A stretch of 64,000 nt of DNA from Nannochloropsis salina CCMP1776 (lineage: Eukaryota > Sar > Eustigmatophyceae > Eustigmatales > Monodopsidaceae): positions 818,642 through 882,641 of the forward strand of contig SDOX01000122.1 of NCBI GenBank assembly GCA_004565275.1. The letters are read 5' to 3'. The translations under genes were made by a program, and so were the position numbers. Positions 32,351-44,310 of the stretch are shown here, one piece after another. How positions within the stretch are numbered: position 1 is the first letter of the stretch; each line of letters opens with the position of its first letter. The notes under the pieces were generated by a model. The model worked only from the letters and a program-made list of their open reading frames with translations. It made no database searches and was not told the DNA's origin.

Positions 32351-34297
32351 TTACAAACCTGCCCCAGCCGCGTTCCCTCCCCCGCTCCCTTGAAAATTTC
32401 CAAAGAAGTGCATCGTTTCCCGCAATTTAGCGATGAAAACGTCCACATCATCCTTAGTATTGTACACGTACAAGCTGGCGCGCAAGCTTCCCTTTGCGTG
32501 CAGCATGCGATGCAAGGGTTGCGTGCAATGGTGGCCGGAGCGAATGGCGACACCCTCGTGGTCGAGAAAGAAGGCGAGGTCGCTGGCATGAACCTGGTCC
32601 GTGTTAAACGCCGCAAGGGCCGCCCGTCCCTTCCCATTCTCTCCCGGCGGAGGCCCGTAGATCCTCAAGCCCTCCACCTCGTCCAGTTTCTCGTACAGGT
32701 ACTTCCCCAGGGCCTGCTCGTGTGCCTCCACCGCCTCCATCCCCACTTTCGTCAAGTAGTCGCAGGCCGCACCCATTCCAACCACCTCGGCGATCGGGGG
32801 AGTGCCTGCCTCGAACCGGGCCGGGGGGCCCGCGTAGGTGGAGTATTCTAGAAAGACTTCGTCGATCATCTCCCCTCCTCCTTGCCAAGGCGGCATTTCT
32901 TTCAACAAGGCCAGCTTTCCGTAGAGGAAACCCGCACCTGTCGGGCCACACATTTTGTGGCTGGATGCGGCCAAGAAATCCACGTCCAAGTCCTGCACGT
33001 CCACCTTCATGTGCGGGACGCTCTGACAAGCGTCGACGAGGACCACGGCACCCACCCTGTGCGCCGCCGCCGCCATGTCCTTGGCCGGCAGAATGCATCC
33101 CAGGGTGTTCGAGACGTGCGGAAATGCCACCAACTTCGTTTTGGGGGAAAGCAGGGCGTAAAACTGGTCCATGTCCAGGCCCTCCACGTCGTTGAGCCCG
33201 ACAAACTTGAGGACTGCTCCTGTCTTGGCAGCCACTAGTTGCCAAGGCACGAGATTGGAGTGGTGCTCCATCACCGTCAGCAGGATCTCGTCCCCTGCCT
33301 TGAGATTCTGCAGGCCCCAGGTGTAGGCGACCAGGTTGATGGCCTCGGTGGCCCCGCGCGTGAAAACGATCTCCTCGCGGGCACCGGCGTGGACGAAGTG
33401 CTGGACCTTGTCCCGGGCCGCTTCGTAGGCGTCCGTCGCCCTGATGGACAGGGCATGCACCCCTCTGTGCACGTTGGCATTGCTTTGCTCGTAGTACGCG
33501 GCCATGGCCTCTAGGACTTGCCGAGGCTTCTGCGAGGTCGCGGCGCTATCCAAGTACACCAGTGGCTTGCCAGGGTAAGCGTCCTGGTCGAGGGTGGGAA
33601 AATCGGACTTCAACTCGTAGCCGAGGGTTGAAGAGGGAAACGGCATGGTTGATATGGAGGCAGCTGTAGCAGTTGCTGCCATGCTGGATTCCAGCACTGT
33701 CGATGCGAACAAAGATAGGATTAATCGTGAGGGTGTATCAGATATCATGCCCCCCCGCGACTGTTGCCCTGAATTTTTTCAGCGTCTTCATCGAATTGCG
33801 CTAACTATGCCTCATCATTCCAGTGAGAACTTTCTAAAATTAAGCCTCAGGGATGAAAATGACTGTCACGGCGTCCAACACAAAACTCAGTCGCGTCATC
33901 TATCAGATGAGTACAATGAGAGTTTCATACATGGCTTTCTTCGCTTGCAAATCCGCCAGATACCTCACACATACTCCCCCATTTAAAGCTTCACAACCAC
34001 CAGACCGGGCAGACATTTGGGTTTGCGCGTACGATTCTCAAGACGGACACAGTAGGAAACACAGCAGGGATGAAACTCCTTACCTGAAGTGATACCGGCG
34101 GTGGCCGCCGGCAAAGGAGCATACTTCCATGTGCCCTGTCTTCTGCGAGACACCCTTGAAGGAGTCCGCATGTCACCCACTTCCCTTGGGATTCTGCTGA
34201 CAAAGGCATGGTTTTGATGTAAGGCCAGCAGCGCCCATGCAAGCAACAGCAGGTAGCCCGGCGACCAGTTTGAGAATGCAAGCAGTATCCTTGTCAT
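32351..34297 (-). CDS. SUFS: Plastid cysteine desulfurase SufS
   Basis: Two exons (34297-34084 and 33696-32351) give 519 residues. Exon 1 encodes a signal peptide ending [13 protein letters not shown], then a basic transit peptide; exon 2 carries the enzyme. Class-V aminotransferase features: [11 protein letters not shown] at the start, [20 protein letters not shown], the PLP lysine in [10 protein letters not shown], and the catalytic cysteine in [11 protein letters not shown]. The HHC context and length fit SufS/CpNifS (group II) rather than mitochondrial Nfs1. It releases sulfur from cysteine for plastid Fe-S cluster assembly, normally with SufE. No other SUF gene is nearby. Confidence 0.94.
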
Positions 34298-35531
34298 CTC
34301 GAACGATGCGTGGGGCGGGTGCTAACCTGGACGGGCGTGATGACGGAGAATAAGATGAAGCGATCATATGTGGAACATTGCCACGAAAGAGAGATTCATG
34401 TTTGGAATTTGTTGGTCTGAATGATGGGAAGTACGTGTCGTGGGGCACTAATACCTCCCAGGGGTTGGGGCGCGAAATGAAGCGAGCGTCGCCACGGGAC
34501 GCACGCACGACGGAGGACTCGGAGTGGCCCATTTTCATAGGTAAATGCCCTTGTGAATCCTCGAAATTATGAGTTTAGACCCTCAAAGTCACACCTTTGG
34601 CTGCTATTTCTTTCATTCAGGGCTTACACCGTTGGAGACAATGCGTATGTCTTTCATTGGAGGAGATCACAAGGCGGATGGAGTCGTATAGGTGCCGGAC
34701 TTGGGAAATAAGAGAAGCTAGTTCGGAAAATATGTCAAGGAGCTCTGATTCGGATGCATTGCTACAAATGACCAAAAGAGGGCAAAGAGCAACAGTGCTC
34801 TATGCTAGATGCGCATAAGGAGGAACAATTAGATGAAGGGGGAAACTGCGCCAAACATACCATCAATGTGACCCGCTCTCGGCATCAGGAACCTTATGTT
34901 GTTCCTTGCACCGTGTTATGCGTCAGGCCAATGCGCTCTTCACTTTCGTCCTTATGCTATTACCATCTAAGAGAAGCGATGAAGGGGCACAGTCTCTGAG
35001 TTACAGAGGCTGACATTTTCTTTAAGGCGATCCGGCAGGTCCAGTATCGTGTGATTTGTTATCAAAAAGAGCATAAATAGTGGACCACATCTCAAACATA
35101 AGCGTTTCTTATCACTTGGAAAAAGCAAAATCTTTTTAATAGTTTTTGTCATGACGGGATCTTATAGCTCATTTGGTCCGCTCAGACTAATGGATAATTT
35201 TTTTAACGCAAGCGGTCCGACTGTGGAGGATGAGGAGAATCCCACCTTCGTATCTTTCAACCAGTGTTCAATTTTCCATTCCTCATGCATTATCTGACCA
35301 TTTACAGCCTCCCATCATGCATATCTTTATCTTCCTTTCCTACTTTTCTCCTCTCCGGCGTGGCGTAGTAAATGTAAATTACACAAGAGCCTCGTATGTA
35401 CCTTCCAATATTATGCACGGTCGATATGTGACTGCCTGGACGGCTTCACAAATTTTATCTGCTTTTTATCGTCCCATGGTCGAAGATTTCCAAGGGAGGA
35501 TTGAGTTCCTGAGGTTGCCTATTTAATTTAC
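34298..35531. other. Long intergenic gap, no supported gene
   Basis: About 1.2 kb upstream of SufS and downstream of the next minus-strand gene. Only short frames without features; AT-rich near 35030-35220. Expected to contain the SufS promoter. Confidence 0.4.
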
Positions 35532-37408
35532 TCACTGACCTGAGTCGTCCCCTGAATTTGAGAAGCAAGATTGCCGTGAAGACTCCGAAGTAAAGCTGCC
35601 GATGCCACAATGGGCCATGGTAAAGCTGGGGCTGCTGCTGACTGCCTGTCCAGCAGACAACAATGTTGGGCGGATGCGTCGGCGTTTTTTCTCCTGCCCT
35701 AATGCTGGCTTCGGCCCTACCACAGACCGCGAGCGGTCGGCGGAGGAATCAATGGAGGGGGACGAGGACGAAGACGTGGTGGTTGAGACGGAGGAGCAAA
35801 AAGAGGTGGTTCTTTGTTTGACCGGCGCTGGTGTGCAAATTTCCACCGTGGCCGCATTGACGAAGGTATCATTGCGGTTGGAAGCAACTCCCGACGTGAG
35901 AGACGCACGCTTGCGGCCTTTTTTGGGTTCTTGCACAGGTTGCACGTCAACTTGCTGCACCGAGATAGGAGGGACATTCGATGGAGGAAGAGAATGGGGG
36001 AGGTCGGAGAAGATCGCGCATGGTAATTGGTCGAGCCCCGTTGCAGCGAACGCATCGAATAGAGAATTTTCCTCTGGTCCCCAAGGACTTTCCCGGGCCG
36101 GCGTCGTGTGGGAGGCGGCCGTGTTATGATCGCATTCCAAGTCTTCTACCAATAAGTAATGCAGCTGCAAAATAGCTGACGGGCTGGGAGGCGTCACTGC
36201 TCCCGCCCCCGTGGGCGTAGGGGAAGGTCCAGCTGCCATTTTTGTGGCCGTGGTAAAGTAGGACTCGAGGGACCTTAGCGAAACGTGTTCTTCAAGCTGC
36301 CGGGCAGGGGAAACAACCAGGCGCAAGGACAAAGAGTTGATGCCCGAGACATTGGACCATTTTTTAGCCAGATGTCCGAGGAAAAATCCCACCCGTTTGC
36401 TCAAGGGTGTGGAGAGTTCTAGTTTGGGGTTGTAGCCAGCGTTCCGCACACGTGCAGCCGTTCGTGAGTTCTGAGGAACCAGGCGGACATTGACGCGGGG
36501 TGCTGCCGCCTTTTTTAAGGAACTGCCTGGGCGAGATGCAGATGGATTGTGCCTAGTGACAGTACTGGCGCCACGCTCGATCGGCTGCGCGTTCTCGTCA
36601 AATATCTGGTGCTGGAGATATGGGTGGAAAGACCGTGGAGACGGTGTGGTTTGGTGAAGATTAACATCTTGATTAACCAGTTGCACGCCAGCTGTGCCGA
36701 AGTGAGCTTTCCGTAGAGGTACTGAGGAGGGGTCGTGCTCCCCAAAGATTGCACGTCCTGCTGTCATGACGGGTTCTACTTGATGGTGCGCCGCGTCGGG
36801 TGTCTCCTGCACCGTAGCTGTCTTTCCACGGGTCGTGTTCTCGTTGTTTTCGACCTATTGAGAAGATTGGCAGGAGCATAGTCAGCAATTCGAATCCTGA
36901 GGCCGTGCACTGAACCTTTCTATGACTTGTGTGCATGGCCTTGGTACCCTTTTTGCTACGACCGCTTGCTCGCACTTCCTCTGCAAATACGTTTACCGAG
37001 GGCTTGGGCGTACCAATGTATCATACGCGGCAAATGTGAAATCATCGACAAATATGTGATAGCCCTCTCTAAATTTTTGTAATTCCAGCCTTACGTCTTG
37101 TTAGCAGGTCATAATACTTACTGTAGCAGATAGCTCCATTAAGGAGTGCTCGGTATCAACAAATAAATCGCCGTCAAACTCGAGTCCAAATGCATCATCT
37201 GGTACCATGCATACATTGCAGTATTTTATGTGAAGAGCGTTGTTTCATTATTGGCATTTGCGTGGAATAGGGGCGCATGTGCATGCTGAAACGGAACAAA
37301 GAAAAAGGGAGGGAAAGAAACGAGCGCGGCTACCAGGAGCATTTTGTCCAATACCTTGCAAAAGTCCTTACCTTTCGTAGAGTTCCAGGATGTGCTACGT
37401 GCCAGCAT
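35532..37408 (-). CDS. Disordered Ser/Thr/Pro-rich protein, unknown
   Basis: Four exons are inferred (37408-37372, 37198-37122, 36978-36916, 36854-35532), giving 499 residues with all phases consistent. No signal peptide. The sequence begins MLARSTSWNSTKDDAFGLEF and continues basic and polar with many S/TP sites (TTPSPRSF, STPLSKRV), a conserved-looking block VRNAGYNPKLELSTPLSKRV plus GFFLGHLAKKWS near the middle, and basic runs KKGRKR and EKKRRRIRP suggesting nuclear import. It may be a cell-cycle or chromatin-associated regulator, but no family was recognised. The acceptor at 36978 follows a closer AG and is the weakest junction. Confidence 0.5.
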
Positions 37409-38055
37409 GATCACTACGCTAGAGATAGAATGTGGAGCAGTGTCGTGAGCAAAACAAGAGCCTAGCCCTTGGCATCTTACGGGGACTGGCCTGCGGGTGA
37501 GGAACGTTGTGGCTTTCGTAAACGTTTCTGGGCGGGAAGGAAAAACACCGACAGAGGCCGGCTTAACCTCCCCTACCCCCTCTACTTTCCAGAAGAAAAG
37601 AGGGGATCAACTCGCTCCGCAAGCCCTGATGCGGAGAGAGCTGGGCGACGCATCTTGTCAATGTACGACGATACTTCTACGCATTCAGCTGTCGAATACT
37701 TTTTTTGAATCCCTCATGTGTAATTTGCATCCCACTCAAACATGCTTCTAGATGTTCCCGTAACCCTGGTGAACGAAATGCGATGTATTGTTTAATTGTA
37801 CATGCTATAGAAACCGTAAAATGCAGTGAATATGAGATATCCTAATGTTTGTTGGCTATTCGAACAAAATACGCTCGGTCCCGTGAATTAATGCCTGCAA
37901 ATTTCCAGTAAACATGCTTTCCTTGCCTAGGTTGACTCTCAAGCAAGTGCGGTTCGTAGCCGTGACTGTGGAACTCTCAATTTTCTAATTTCTTCTAAAA
38001 GTTTCTTAGAAGTTTGCTAATTGTTACAGCTGGGGCCACGCATCTTTGGAAGGGG
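37409..38055. other. Divergent intergenic region
   Basis: Between the disordered-protein gene (-) and the ADD-type gene (+). A TTGTTACAG acceptor-like site just upstream of 38030 could end a 5' UTR intron of the ADD gene. No other gene seen. Confidence 0.35.
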
Positions 38056-40032
38056 ATGGCTTTCGACGGGGAAGTTGCAACGAGACGGCGGGAGGGCAAG
38101 GTACTGCCTCATTCTTCTGTCTGCACTCAATGTCATTCTAAACTCCAAACTTCTCTCTGCTGGCATCCCATCATACCTGTTCCTCTTTGTCTCGGGTGCT
38201 ATGTCTCAACAATTAACACTATTCGCGCTTTTTACCGCCGTCATCAAGAAGAAGCTCGGTCGAACAAGCGCAAGAGAAAAGATCACAATGCTGTGCACAA
38301 TGAAATGAAAAGCTATGATTATGTCGATGATTATAGCAATCGACATAACATCGATCAGAGTGAGGATACGCATGGTCCAGATGATTTCGCACCTTTTGAC
38401 TCCGTAAACCAAGCTCCAATCACTGTCTGTATCTGGTGTTTGCGCCTTGCTCAAGGAGCAGACGAAGCGTGGCACATACTTCGCTGCAAATCTCGGTCAA
38501 CTTTACCTTATACTGAGTTAAAGCATCCGTCTGATGTTGTTTTTTGTAAGGCTTGTCTTGAACGGTACTTTGACAAAGCCGTCGTCGACAAATGGTGTCT
38601 AGAAAGTGAGGAGGGCGGATGGACGTGCCTTATCTGTAATAAAGTGCCATTCCTAGAGCTGGCATGGGAAGAAGGCTGGGGCCTACCTCAATATCCTCAA
38701 GATTTGAGATTATCGGTGGAGATACAAGATCTATTGATAAAGATTTTTGCTGAACCGCACCCGCGACGATCCACACCAGCGATTTTGTACCCGGATTTGG
38801 AGCGGCAAGAAACCTCTGAAGGTCTTAGGCCGGCGACAACGGCCGCAAATGGCTCTGAGTTGAATTCCGTACTATCGCCAAACTCTTCCTCTTCGTTGCG
38901 TCTCCAGTCATATGTGTCTGACCAGCAGGGAGAACATCTCAGTGATGAGCGCCGTGAAGTGCCTCTCGCACCTGAACAGGAGCGCGAGCTTGTATCGTCT
39001 CCTCTTGAGTTCCTATGTTCTCTCTCTGGATGCGAAAGTAATGATACCCTTTTGGTGCTGATAGAACACACACAGCAGGCTTTATCTCTCCTAAGGCGCC
39101 TTTGGCAGGAAGCAGCAGTACAGGTAGCTGCTCGAGAGGACATGCTCGACATGGGCACGGAGTTGGTGGAGCAAATCCAATATGTTCGGAAAGGGTCTCA
39201 GAAGGAGGGAAAAATAAAGTGCCGAACACCAATCGTGGAGAATAGAACGATCAACGGAGTAAAGGGGTCGATGAGGCCGGCGGTGAGGGAGCTGGAACAA
39301 GAAGAGGCCCGCGGCAATCGCGGTTGCAACGATAAATGTAGGCATACGGGAAGCGCTATTTACACCAGGGGGGCAAATCAGGCAGAAAGAGAGGCCCAGG
39401 AGGCCGTGCGGACGTCATTGACCGAGCTCCGGGTCCTGTTGCGACACATGCAGTATCTAAGGGATCAGCATATGCCGGGTGTGTGTGACGACGCAACGAT
39501 AAATAGTGGAACACTGGAACTTCCGCAAAAGAGAAGCTGCACGGGTCTTAACAAAGCGAGCGGCGACGTGGAAAAATCATGCACGTTGTACACCAACGTT
39601 TCCCCGTCACAGCACCCCTCCCACTCAGATTCATCTTCTGCCGGTCTTGATTACGAAATGGAACGATTGAAGAATTTGCAAGGGTGGCTTGTATCATCCC
39701 AAGGCCTCCTTCGAAGCCTCCACACTCAAGTGTTGCATGTCTTGGCGAGAGCCCATCTCCCGCCTCCCGAGGCTTCGAAAAAGGTCTATCCCCCGGCTGA
39801 GGAAGAGCCACAACAGCTTTCACAGCTAGAGGAAGCGAATGTACAGGTCATAGAACGCGAACAGAAAGAAGGAGATGTCTTTCAACGCCGGCTGAAGGCG
39901 TCAGAGGCGTCTTTGAGGGAACTTGGTAAAGATCTAAGCGTCCGCCTTGAAGACGTTGGATACGCAGTGTCAATTTTGTGCCAGATGAAGGAAGGATTGG
40001 GTGACAAAGGGGTCGGCGCAGATGCACATTAA
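38056..40032 (+). CDS. ADD-type (ATRX/DNMT3-like) zinc-finger protein
   Basis: The frame has its first ATG at 38056, giving 658 residues. A GATA-like finger comes first (CTQC at 23-26, then WHPIIPVPLCLGC with Cys 45 and 48). After a 75-residue acidic/basic insert comes a PHD-like finger: CIWC (125-128), LRC (144), FCKACLERYF (164-167) and WTCLIC (191-194). Spacing and residues mirror the ADD domain of ATRX and DNMT3, which reads histone H3 tails lacking K4 methylation. The rest is polar with predicted coiled-coil stretches near 330-380 and 440-660. No helicase or methyltransferase domain is present. A nuclear chromatin reader is likely but inferred; an upstream exon is possible. Confidence 0.65.
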   Translation: MAFDGEVATRRREGKVLPHSSVCTQCHSKLQTSLCWHPIIPVPLCLGCYVSTINTIRAFYRRHQEEARSNKRKRKDHNAVHNEMKSYDYVDDYSNRHNIDQSEDTHGPDDFAPFDSVNQAPITVCIWCLRLAQGADEAWHILRCKSRSTLPYTELKHPSDVVFCKACLERYFDKAVVDKWCLESEEGGWTCLICNKVPFLELAWEEGWGLPQYPQDLRLSVEIQDLLIKIFAEPHPRRSTPAILYPDLERQETSEGLRPATTAANGSELNSVLSPNSSSSLRLQSYVSDQQGEHLSDERREVPLAPEQERELVSSPLEFLCSLSGCESNDTLLVLIEHTQQALSLLRRLWQEAAVQVAAREDMLDMGTELVEQIQYVRKGSQKEGKIKCRTPIVENRTINGVKGSMRPAVRELEQEEARGNRGCNDKCRHTGSAIYTRGANQAEREAQEAVRTSLTELRVLLRHMQYLRDQHMPGVCDDATINSGTLELPQKRSCTGLNKASGDVEKSCTLYTNVSPSQHPSHSDSSSAGLDYEMERLKNLQGWLVSSQGLLRSLHTQVLHVLARAHLPPPEASKKVYPPAEEEPQQLSQLEEANVQVIEREQKEGDVFQRRLKASEASLRELGKDLSVRLEDVGYAVSILCQMKEGLGDKGVGADAH

Positions 40033-40502
40033 TGCTTCGTCACGGGGAACCGCGACAGAGGGCGCCATGGCCATCTACCGTCCGATGGCTGGAATATGCG
40101 GACAGGAGGGACGAGAACTTGTCGTCGACGGGAGGGCAATATGATCTGTCATGTTATTATTATCTATGCCACGTGGGAGCAGTGGGCTTGTTCATACGTC
40201 CTGACAGAGATGTGCATCGACCAAAACGAAAATGAAAGCAAAGTATCAACAACTCTACAAACAAGCCCCTTTTCTTCCCTGTGCTTACTTCATTAACTTT
40301 TCTCTTTTTGTTGCCATATGCGGCAGTCTTTCATGCCACTATTTTAGTCATTTTCTGACTTTTCGGTACCCCTTTCTTACACATTTCCAAATGCCCGCAT
40401 GGGCGCACGCGGGCCCCACAACGTCCGTGGCTCCCTCCTCTATTGATTCGCTCCCCCATCTACCCATGCCATGATCGACACTCAGTGTCTCATGATCGAC
40501 AC
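40033..40502. other. Convergent 3' gap with a short direct repeat
   Basis: Between the stops of the ADD-type gene (+) and the Pro/Gly-rich gene (-). No gene seen apart from the direct repeat listed separately at its right end. Confidence 0.4.
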
Positions 40503-40507
40503 TCAGT
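40470..40507. repeat. Two copies of a 17-bp direct repeat
   Basis: CATGATCGACACTCAGT occurs at 40470-40486 and again at 40491-40507, a period of 21 bp. The second copy overlaps the stop codon of the minus-strand Pro/Gly-rich gene. Confidence 0.85.
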
Positions 40508-43500
40508 ATGTACGACCGTTCCAGTCTGGGGGTGCGGGTGGTGGCGACGGGGGTGGTGGAGGCTGCTGCTGGTATTGTCGTTGCTGCGGGAAGGATGACG
40601 GTGGTCTTGGTGGGTCTCGCTCTCGCTTGGCGCCCGTCGACCCCCCATGCCCTGCGCCGCCCATAAAAACGTTCACGGGCCCATAGACATTGACTGAGCC
40701 GGTGGGCGCCGACGTAGGAGGGGCATTGGAGGGAGAAGGGGGAGGGGGCGGGCTAGAGAGAGACTGGTAGGATCGATCCCCTGGCACCAAGGCATATTCG
40801 GAGGGAGGATAGCGTCCGTAATGCTGCGATTCCTGGTAAGACGACGGCTGTGACGACAAAGTGGGCGCGGAAACGTCATGTCTACTCCCTCCCTGGACCG
40901 AGTACGGGCTGGGGTAGTCTGCAGGATCGCTGCTTTGCGGGTAGATTAGATCACTGCCCTCTGCCTGTCCCCGCCCGCCTCCGTCCACCCCGCCCGCATT
41001 CCCGGATGCTGCCGCTTGCTGCGCCGCCATGTGTTCCACCCAGAAGGACTCGAGCTGATTTTCCACTTCTTGAAGGTAGAGGGGGTCCTGCTGCAGATCT
41101 GACGCACAGGATTCTCCCAGCCCCACTTCCCCCGCGTCCCCCCCTCCCCCTCCCCCCCCCCGGTCTTTCCCCTCCCGGACTCTCCTGCTCTTCTCTGACC
41201 TGAGTCCAGTCCGTCGGCGCGTCCAGGACGCTATCTGCCTCCTCCTCGTCACACTTCCCCTCCTGCACGCGCCCAGCGTGCTCCGCCTCCTCGTGCCCCC
41301 CGACCTGCCCGACCTCCCCTCCCTCCCCCCTTCGGCCCTGCTCCCTTTGTTCCCCTCCTTCCCCCGCCATCTCTCCCCCTGTCTCGCCCACGCTCCCTTC
41401 TCCTTCCCCCTCCGACGACCGCGCCGTGTCTTCCCGTCCCCCTCGCGACTCCTCTTCCTCCCCTTCCCTCCCGCCCTCAGACGCGTCAGGTCCAGCCCGC
41501 GTCTCCCACGCCTTCTCCCCACCACCGGCGTGCCCCTGTCAAGAGATCAAGATTGGAAGGATGGGGGACATGGTCAACTGAGAAAACTGCCACATTCTAC
41601 ACGCGGACACACCTCGCCCGCATTCGACATCCCTCTCCCTCTCCTCCCAACCCGAGCAATTCTTCGAGACTGCCCCCACCCTGTCGACCCTCTCCCCATC
41701 AAACCACTCCGCGCGCACTCCCCCGGACACCAGAGTCTCCATGGCGCCCACCCATCACCCCCGGCCCAATCACTCCCCCACCCTTGCCCCCTCCCCCTCT
41801 GTCCTCGCACATTCACCTTCTGTCGCCGTCAGAACTCCTCATCGAGAGCCCACACGGTCCTCACCTCCTCACTGGGACTCGCCCGGGCCGACCCCGTCGG
41901 TCTCGGTCCCTCCGTAGAGTCCTTTCCTTGGTAGGAACCAGCCGCCGAAGAGGCAGGTGGCACGCTCTCGCCCTTCCCCTTCGCGCCCTCCCCTTCCTCC
42001 TCCAATGTCGGGTACGGCCTCTGGCTCTGCACCTCTTCCTGCGGCGCTTGTTGCGGCTGCTGTGTGCCAGGCACGGCGTCGGTCCCCGCGCCATGTCCCG
42101 GGCCGGGGGTGGGATACGAGGACGCAGGCGTTGGCGGCCCATGTCCGTGCGACGCGGGAGGAGGGGGTCCGTAGTCTTGCTGGGAGTGGGGGAACCCGCC
42201 GTGCTGCGAGGGAGGGGGGCGTGCAAAAGCTTGTTGCTGCTGCTGCGAGAAATAAGGAGGTCGGTCGTCCGCACCATGGACGTACGGAGGGGCTGTAGCC
42301 CCACCCTGCCCGGCCCTCTCGCCTTCTCGCTGCTGGTACTGAGGTGCCTGCGGTTGCTGCGCGGGCGGGGGGTACCCCCAAGGAGCCCCGGGACCCACTC
42401 TCCCACCCGACGGACCCGGCCCCGGTCCAGGCACGGGCTGTGTCGGCCATCCATGGCGGGTAGGCTCGTCTTCCTCCCCCCGGCGGCCCTGCGCCTGGTA
42501 CTGGTCTTGCATCTCGTTGACGATCCGGTGCTGGGAGGGTTCGTCCTCCTCCGCCGGCGTCCCGGGGCCGTGCGGGGTCCGGGGGGAGCCCGTCTCCCGC
42601 GGGGGGTATGCAGGTTGACGCGAGGGCGGTGGGTACGAAAGGGGCTGTCTTTCTCCAGGAGGGAAATACGCAGGCGGTGGAGGAGGCGGAGGCACCCCAC
42701 GCGAGGACGGAGGGCCATAGCGCGCCCCCGGCCCCGACCCATCCCTGCCCGGGCTCGACCAGGCCCCTGCCCCCTGAGGGGACTGCTGCATGTGCGTTGC
42801 TGGAGGTCCGTACGCGCCCCCCCCGGGCAAGGACTGCGGAGCCTGGTGTCCTCCCTGGCTGTCATAGACGGGGCCTCCGTAGTACCCTCCGCTGCCCCCG
42901 CCGGGTTGGTCGTAGTCCCGGGCCAAATACCGGAGCCCGTTTTCCACCGTGCTGCTTTTGGAGACGGAATCCACGCCGCTGGCGATCTTTTCCTTGAATG
43001 ACCCCCACAAGCCTTTCAATTTCTCCCCCACGGACGGTCCCTCCGTCCGGGCCCCTCCCTGTCCTCCTTGCCCGGGCGGAACGCCGTAATAGGCGCCATA
43101 CCCATGCTCACCCTGGCTCCCATAGTAAGCACCGTAGTTTTCTCCCCCCACTGGCTGCCCTTGATCGTATCGGCCAGGCCTCTCGGCGCCGGGTCCGTCG
43201 TGTCGAGGAGGCGGTGAGCCCCCTTGCCCATATACCCCCGGCCCGCCCCACCGGTCTTGCGGTTGGGGTGGCTGCTGTGCTTGCTGGTGCTGGTGGTGGT
43301 GGGGGGGTGGAGGGGGCGGGGGAGGATACTGCCCCGGACCCGAAGCGGGCGTCCCTGTCCTTTCCGGTGACCGTTGATGGTGTCGCTGTTGCTGAGCGGG
43401 AGGAGGGTGCGCATGGTAGGGGCCTCCGGGCGGGGGGGGAGGAGGAGGGGGCCCTCCGCTGGCATACTGAGCAGGGTTGGTGTCGTAGGCAGGGTAATCA

Positions 43501-43643
43501 AAGGCCAACCTGCCTCGGTGCGTGCGTCGAGAGGACGTCGAGGAGAGGGGCCCTCTGCACATCGACTGTCGAGCTGTGACCAGGGCGGCAAGCGCAAGGA
43601 GGAGGACTGACAACTCCTGGGCCCTCCATGGGTGCCTTCTCAT
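40503..43643 (-). CDS. Pro/Gly/Gln-rich disordered protein with N-terminal signal
   Basis: Three exons are inferred (43643-41865, 41535-41200, 41090-40503), giving 900 residues. The N-terminus has a hydrophobic stretch (ELSVLLLALAALVTARQS) followed by SRRTHRGRLAFDYPAYD, so it enters the secretory or plastid route. The remainder is long proline, glycine and glutamine/histidine low-complexity sequence with Tyr-Gly motifs (GAYYGSQGEHGYGAYYG). One ordered-looking amphipathic block stands out: VGEKLKGLWGSFKEKIASGV. Exon 2 is Glu/Gly-rich; exon 3 includes a short helix (LYLQEVENQLESFWVEHMAA). No catalytic domain is visible. The composition suggests a scaffold, wall or condensate-type protein. Exon 3's acceptor is ambiguous between closely spaced AGs. 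Confidence 0.6.
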
Positions 43644-44310
43644 CTTCTCTCTCTATATATATATGTGTGTTAAGGGAAAAGCATGTGTGGATGGGAGATT
43701 GTGGGGCGAACGTAAGTGTAAGCACTCCATATGCACTCAGGCTAGCACATCAGATCTGCATCGGGGACCGATCAACCGGCTCGAGAAGCCGGGGTCCCAA
43801 AAAACAATCAAGGAGTGCGACAGGTATCCGTCATGTCGAATTCACATTGCCATGTGGTATTTGATATAGCTTATACAGCCCAAGCTTCAGAGTGTGCATG
43901 TTAAAGATGAAGCTACGGTCTGTGGCTGCTGAACGGCTTGAGATTCCAGCCATAAAACCAAAAATCGACACAACTGAGCGCTCCATCAGACCGTGATGCT
44001 ATGATCTCAAACGTGAGGGTAATTTATCCTCCTGATACGACATCACGGAGATATCGCTTGTCTTTTGGCCCGCGTATTTGATCCAACCAACGCGGCTTGA
44101 GGGACGACGATCGCGCAGGCCCCCCGCCAGCCCTCGGCTCGAGCCGTGCACATCACCCTGATCCCCTTTCAAAAGATGAACTTTGCACTGCCATCTTACC
44201 GTGTTCCGACTGTGCATTTACCAACCACTCAGTTTTATCAGGTAAAAAATAAGTTTTGACGCTGCAATGTCAACCTTTCTTCGACCTATGTTTCTTCCCC
44301 CTGGTTTGTG
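43644..44310. other. Divergent intergenic region
   Basis: Between the Pro/Gly-rich gene (-) and the pseudouridine synthase gene (+). A (TA)n-like run near 43655-43665 lies just upstream of the minus-strand start. A 72-codon minus frame at 43999-44217 has no supporting feature. Confidence 0.4.

Noticed and set aside
41553-43001. 482-codon plus-strand frame opposite the Pro/Gly-rich gene
   Set aside because: Its Arg/Pro-rich sequence is the reverse reading of GC-rich low-complexity exons; it has no start context, signal or family feature, while the minus frame has a leader peptide and consistent splicing.
43999-44217. 72-codon minus-strand frame, briefly considered as a mobile-element remnant
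   Set aside because: No terminal repeats, no reverse transcriptase or transposase motif and no second copy in the window.
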